From JAZDJP01 sp043803805 (GTDB lineage Bacteria > Planctomycetota > JAZDJP01), in contig JAZDJP010000066.1 in NCBI GenBank assembly GCA_043803805.1, positions 1 through 25,102 of the forward strand: 25,102 nucleotides of DNA, given 5' to 3'. Numbering within the stretch: position 1 is the first letter of the stretch; every line of letters begins with the position of its first letter. A model generated the notes under the pieces. That model was given only the letters and a program-made list of their open reading frames with translations. It had not been told where the DNA came from and did no database searches. Positions 21,854-25,102 of the stretch are shown here, piece after piece. Made by a program: the position numbers and the translations under genes.

Positions 21854-24484
21854 CTATGGCGCCGGGCACTCGGCAGAAACAGCGTAGGCGGGCTTGACCC
21901 GTACCACGCGGACGTTGAGCCAATCGCCGACGTAGACGGCCTCGGGGCTGGTCGCCACCACGCCGGGCCAGGCCAGAGGGATTTCGGGAAGCGACACGGC
22001 GCTCGCCGATCCCTGGCTGTCCATGTTGCCATAGCCGCCGAAGTGGCAGAGCTCGTTGCCGGCGGTGTCCAGGACGTTGATGCGGCAACGCCCGGCGTCG
22101 GGGACATAGATGCGGTCGAAGCCGTCGAGGTCGAACCTGCCGGCGCCGCAGACGCAGGCCTGGCCGCTGGCCGGCACCGGCGCCATGAAGCCGCGCACCC
22201 ACTTGGCGCCGTCCGCCCTGGCCGGTCCGTTGGGCTTGTCCCATCCGGTCGCCGTCCAGGCCAGGAGATACTCCCCGCTGGCGGCGGCCTCGATCCTGCC
22301 GCCCTCCGGTCCGAACTTTACCACGCTCCCGTACATCCAAGGATACCAGGAGTTGTGCCCGTAGCGCCCCAGGTCGCGCGTCCAGGGGAGCTTGTCGGCC
22401 GGAGGTTTGATGTCCAGTTCGGCCGGCACGGGCTCGTCCGGCTTCTTGATGTTCTCGGCGAGGTAGATGTTCCCGGCGCGGTCCACCCGGGGACTGGCGG
22501 CGGTGCGCGGCGCGGTGACCACGTCCTGGCGCTTGATTTTGCCGTCAGGTCCATAAACCGAGAGCGTGGTTCGAAATCCTCCCTCCCGCCAGGGATTGTC
22601 GGGATAGTGAAGCACGTAGATGTCCCCGGACGGCGCCACGGAGAAGCCGCGCGGCCTGGACTTCGTGGAGCCGGGGGCGTTTTCCGTGTGGTGACTCCCG
22701 GTGCCGTTGAAAGCGACAGGTTCCCCGTTGGGACCGAAGCGGGCAACGGTCACCAGCTTTTCCACCTCCTTCTTCCCCGAATGAAACCCCGTGGCGTCGC
22801 AGTAGAGGCGGCCCTGGCGGTCGAACGCCCGCTCCGCGCCGACGGGCCTCACCTTGGGGGAAGCGACGGGTGCACCCGTGCGGCCGTCGAAAACCAGCCA
22901 GCCGAGATCGGAATCCGTCCGGACATGAAGACGCTCGTTGAGCGGGTCGACGGTCATGTAATTATCAATCAGCATGGCCAGGCCCGACGGCTTGCGCCCC
23001 GGCCCCAGCACGCACTCGGGGTTGGTGAACGAATCGCCCTGATCCAGACAGCGGAACAGACCCCGGCCGTCACCGTGGTAGGTGTTGGGATTGGCACAGC
23101 CGATCCAGAGCACCGCGGGCGAGACCTCATCGTCCACCGCGATGGTCAGGGCATTGCCGCTTCTGGGCCGGGTGAAAGCCTCGATGCTCGCCGCCGTCTT
23201 CGGCTCCGCCCAGCTCTTCAGCTTCACGATCTTGATATCCCTTCCCAACCATCCCCTGGGATGGAAGACGCCGTCCTTGCCGTGGTCCACCGAGACCACG
23301 TAGATGGCACCGGTCTTGCGATTCAGCGCGATGGCATCAGGATTCTCCACCTTGGCGGCGCCCAGGAACTTGCCGGTCTTGTCGAGCTTGACGATCCGGT
23401 TGTTCCCGCGGTCGGCGACGTACACGTTGCCGTCGGCGTCAACGGCCACCCCGCGCGGATCGGAGAGGTGCGACTCGTCGGATCCCGCCTTGCCGCGCTC
23501 GCCGAAGAAGACGGCGGCCTCGGCGTCGGGGCCGGCCCCGGCCTCGACCTTCAGAACCGCGTGGACAGGCAGATGTTCCCTGGACCAATCGCTGGTGCTG
23601 TAGAGGCCGGAGACATAGACGGTCTTGCCGTCGGGAGCGGCGGCCAGATGGGTGTATCCCTCGACGCGGGCCTTGTCCAGGAGCGGCCCGGCGAAGTCCT
23701 CGGGGCAGCTTCCGTCGAGATTGACGGCCAGCAGTCTGCGCGATCCGCAACTCGCCGACGAGGAATAATTGAACCAGCCGTTGGTCAAAATCAACTTGCC
23801 TCCGGCCGTCACCGTCATGGTTTGCCGGCAGGCGCCGGACAGCCAGGGATAGAACGTGCAGGCCAGGGCCTGGTGGACGCGCGGCACGGCGGTCCCGTCC
23901 GCCAGATTGATGGGTCGAATCCCGGCCATCTTCCCGGACAGCAGACTCGCCGGGCAGGGCAGGATGGTCCGCAGATACTTTCCATCGCGGTCAAGCACCG
24001 CCACCTGCGGCGGGCCGTATACCGTCTCGGGTTGGGCCCAGAGGACGAAAACCTCCCCCTTGGGTCCCACCGCCACCGAATAGATTTTGTTGATGGCCTT
24101 GGGGTCCCACCCGATGATCCGATCGAACTTGTGCGTGAGTCCGAGCCCGACCTTGACCTTGCACCCCGCCGGGGCGGCCTTGCCGAAGTCATCCTTGCCG
24201 TCCCATTCGAGTTCCTGAACCAGGCCTTTCTTGAAGAGATCGGGCGGATTGTCTCCGAGAACTCCGGCAACGAGGTGCCGGACGGTCTTCCCGCCCGCGT
24301 CCTCCACCCAGGCCGCCGCGTCGCAGGGGGCCTTGACCGCGAAGCTGATCTTAACCGTGTCGCCCTCGCGCGTGGCGCTCGGCGGCTGGGCGAAACCCGG
24401 CGGCTCGGCGCCCACGGAGATCGAAGCCAGCAGACAAGCCAAAAATGAGAACACGCTCAACCCGCCCGTCATTTTCCGATTCAT
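21854..24484 (-). CDS. Exported NHL-repeat beta-propeller protein
   Basis: An 876-residue protein with a signal peptide (MNRKMTGGLSVFSFLACLLASISVGA). A FlgD-like Ig segment near residues 70-100 carries LEWDGKDDFGKAAPAG. NHL-type propeller repeats follow, the clearest being DPRGVAVDADGNVYVADRGN near residue 340; further repeats include RGFSVAPSGDIYVLHY, VDRAGNIYLAENI and DGFDRIYVPDAGRCRINVLD. Repeats span most of the protein, suggesting two propellers. The ATG at 24484 is preferred over GTG at 24487 because AAAGGAGG then has normal spacing. The gene follows a DUF4091 gene by 26 bases, the same arrangement as the DUF4091/Asp-box pairs, with an NHL propeller in the partner position. It probably belongs to a separate transcript from the regulator operon. 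NHL domains bind proteins, nucleic acids or glycans; the partner is unknown. Confidence 0.87.
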   Translation of the reverse strand: MNRKMTGGLSVFSFLACLLASISVGAEPPGFAQPPSATREGDTVKISFAVKAPCDAAAWVEDAGGKTVRHLVAGVLGDNPPDLFKKGLVQELEWDGKDDFGKAAPAGCKVKVGLGLTHKFDRIIGWDPKAINKIYSVAVGPKGEVFVLWAQPETVYGPPQVAVLDRDGKYLRTILPCPASLLSGKMAGIRPINLADGTAVPRVHQALACTFYPWLSGACRQTMTVTAGGKLILTNGWFNYSSSASCGSRRLLAVNLDGSCPEDFAGPLLDKARVEGYTHLAAAPDGKTVYVSGLYSTSDWSREHLPVHAVLKVEAGAGPDAEAAVFFGERGKAGSDESHLSDPRGVAVDADGNVYVADRGNNRIVKLDKTGKFLGAAKVENPDAIALNRKTGAIYVVSVDHGKDGVFHPRGWLGRDIKIVKLKSWAEPKTAASIEAFTRPRSGNALTIAVDDEVSPAVLWIGCANPNTYHGDGRGLFRCLDQGDSFTNPECVLGPGRKPSGLAMLIDNYMTVDPLNERLHVRTDSDLGWLVFDGRTGAPVASPKVRPVGAERAFDRQGRLYCDATGFHSGKKEVEKLVTVARFGPNGEPVAFNGTGSHHTENAPGSTKSRPRGFSVAPSGDIYVLHYPDNPWREGGFRTTLSVYGPDGKIKRQDVVTAPRTAASPRVDRAGNIYLAENIKKPDEPVPAELDIKPPADKLPWTRDLGRYGHNSWYPWMYGSVVKFGPEGGRIEAAASGEYLLAWTATGWDKPNGPARADGAKWVRGFMAPVPASGQACVCGAGRFDLDGFDRIYVPDAGRCRINVLDTAGNELCHFGGYGNMDSQGSASAVSLPEIPLAWPGVVATSPEAVYVGDWLNVRVVRVKPAYAVSAECPAP

Positions 24485-24510
24485 CACGAACTCCTCCTTT
24501 CCCTCCGGGG

Positions 24511-25102
24511 TTACTTATCGCCCATCTTCCCGGCCGCCTCGGCGGCCAGGCGATACAGATTTTCGGAATTCTTCTGCCAGCCCTCGTCGTAGGCAACGCA
24601 ACCCGGCGAGTAGTTGCTGTGGGTCGTCCGGCAAAGGTTGAACCGGGCGTCCAGAAGTTTCCGGCAACGCTCGGCGAGCTCACCGGTGAGATTCTTCTTG
24701 ATGAAGAGCGCCTCCTCGAGGAAGGCGCGGGCCTCGGCCTCCTGCTTTCCTTCGCGCAGGGCCTCCACCTTGACGGTGGAGAGCGCTCCATGCCGGCCCG
24801 GCAATGCCAGTCTCTGCAGGCAGGGCTCGCGCTGGGAGCAGGTCGAGTGCGGCCAACGGTTGAACACGGACGGCCGGTCTTTGCCAAGGCCTTCGACCGG
24901 CCAGAAATCCAGGCACATCCGGCCGGGGCCCTGGTCTCCCAGGAGCATGGCGCGCTCGGGAAGGGTGCGAATCACCATCGGTCCCTGCTGGTTGTCGCTG
25001 ATTCGCTGGGACAGGGCGAAGATGGTTCCCGGCGGCTTCGGTTCCCACCAGAGGAACCGGCGCTTTTCCTCCGGAGAGGGAAGCAGGTGCGGGACGTAGA
25101 GC
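24511..25102 (-). CDS. DUF4091/GH123-like putative glycoside hydrolase (C-terminal fragment, cut by right edge)
   Basis: The last 196 codons of a gene whose start lies beyond the window; the frame is open to the edge. It carries QRISDNQQGP, TLPERAMLLGDQGPGR, CLDFWPVEG and the DUF4091 signature LREGKQEAEARAFLEE, and it ends LAAEAAGKMGDK like its paralogues. It aligns best with the protein at 13582-16194 (RISDPGQPA, CLDYWPVKG, RCRKL, THS), not with those at 8753 and 18350. An ATG at 24978 lies inside conserved sequence and is not a real start. It precedes the NHL gene by 26 bases. It shows that at least four DUF4091 genes are clustered here. Confidence 0.85.
   Translation of the reverse strand, partial: LYVPHLLPSPEEKRRFLWWEPKPPGTIFALSQRISDNQQGPMVIRTLPERAMLLGDQGPGRMCLDFWPVEGLGKDRPSVFNRWPHSTCSQREPCLQRLALPGRHGALSTVKVEALREGKQEAEARAFLEEALFIKKNLTGELAERCRKLLDARFNLCRTTHSNYSPGCVAYDEGWQKNSENLYRLAAEAAGKMGDK

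Noticed and set aside
1..25102. Insertion sequences, CRISPR arrays, tRNA or rRNA genes, phage or conjugation genes
   Set aside because: No transposase, regularly spaced repeats, RNA-gene motifs or mobility genes were seen. The only repeats are the module junction and leader segments described above.

Overview
This is GC-rich bacterial DNA in which every convincing gene lies on the minus strand, so transcription runs from right to left. Nearly all the products are large proteins with Sec-type signal peptides: DUF4091/GH123-like putative glycoside hydrolases, Asp-box (sialidase-fold) propellers, PQQ-like propellers, an NHL propeller and an SGNH hydrolase. Starts are preceded by strong AAGGAG or AGGAGG ribosome sites. 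Expanded families of this kind suggest a polysaccharide-degrading member of the PVC group (Planctomycetota, Lentisphaerota, Kiritimatiellota) or a relative such as Hydrogenedentota. This is inferred from protein families only; there is no rRNA or other marker gene in the window.

Layout in transcription order. (1) The right edge (25102 to 21854) holds the C-terminal part of a DUF4091 protein followed by an NHL-repeat protein. After it come a tiny Shine-Dalgarno-led ORF and a hairpin. (2) A sigma70-like promoter (21712-21740) with a palindrome over its -10 box precedes an XRE-cupin regulator. The regulator is followed after 23 bases by three consecutive two-gene modules, each a DUF4091 protein then an Asp-box protein: 21097-16214, 16194-11442 and 11422-6598. 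(3) A PQQ-like propeller, an SGNH/GDSL hydrolase and a second paralogous PQQ-like propeller follow (6585 to 310). (4) After about 150 bases with a separate promoter-like signal (246-273) comes the start of a MalK/UgpC-type sugar ABC transporter ATPase, cut by the left edge.

Spacing within the block from the regulator to 310 is 12 to 129 bases and no strong terminator was seen, so it may be one operon of ten genes headed by its own regulator. The likely theme is envelope or extracellular processing of a complex glycan: DUF4091 proteins as candidate glycosidases, Asp-box and PQQ propellers as binding or processing partners, SGNH as a deacylase, and the ABC ATPase as part of a sugar importer. 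The substrate cannot be read from the sequence. The most notable features are the triplicated DUF4091 plus Asp-box module, a 160-base near-identical junction repeat between two of the modules, and a stop-codon difference inside that repeat.
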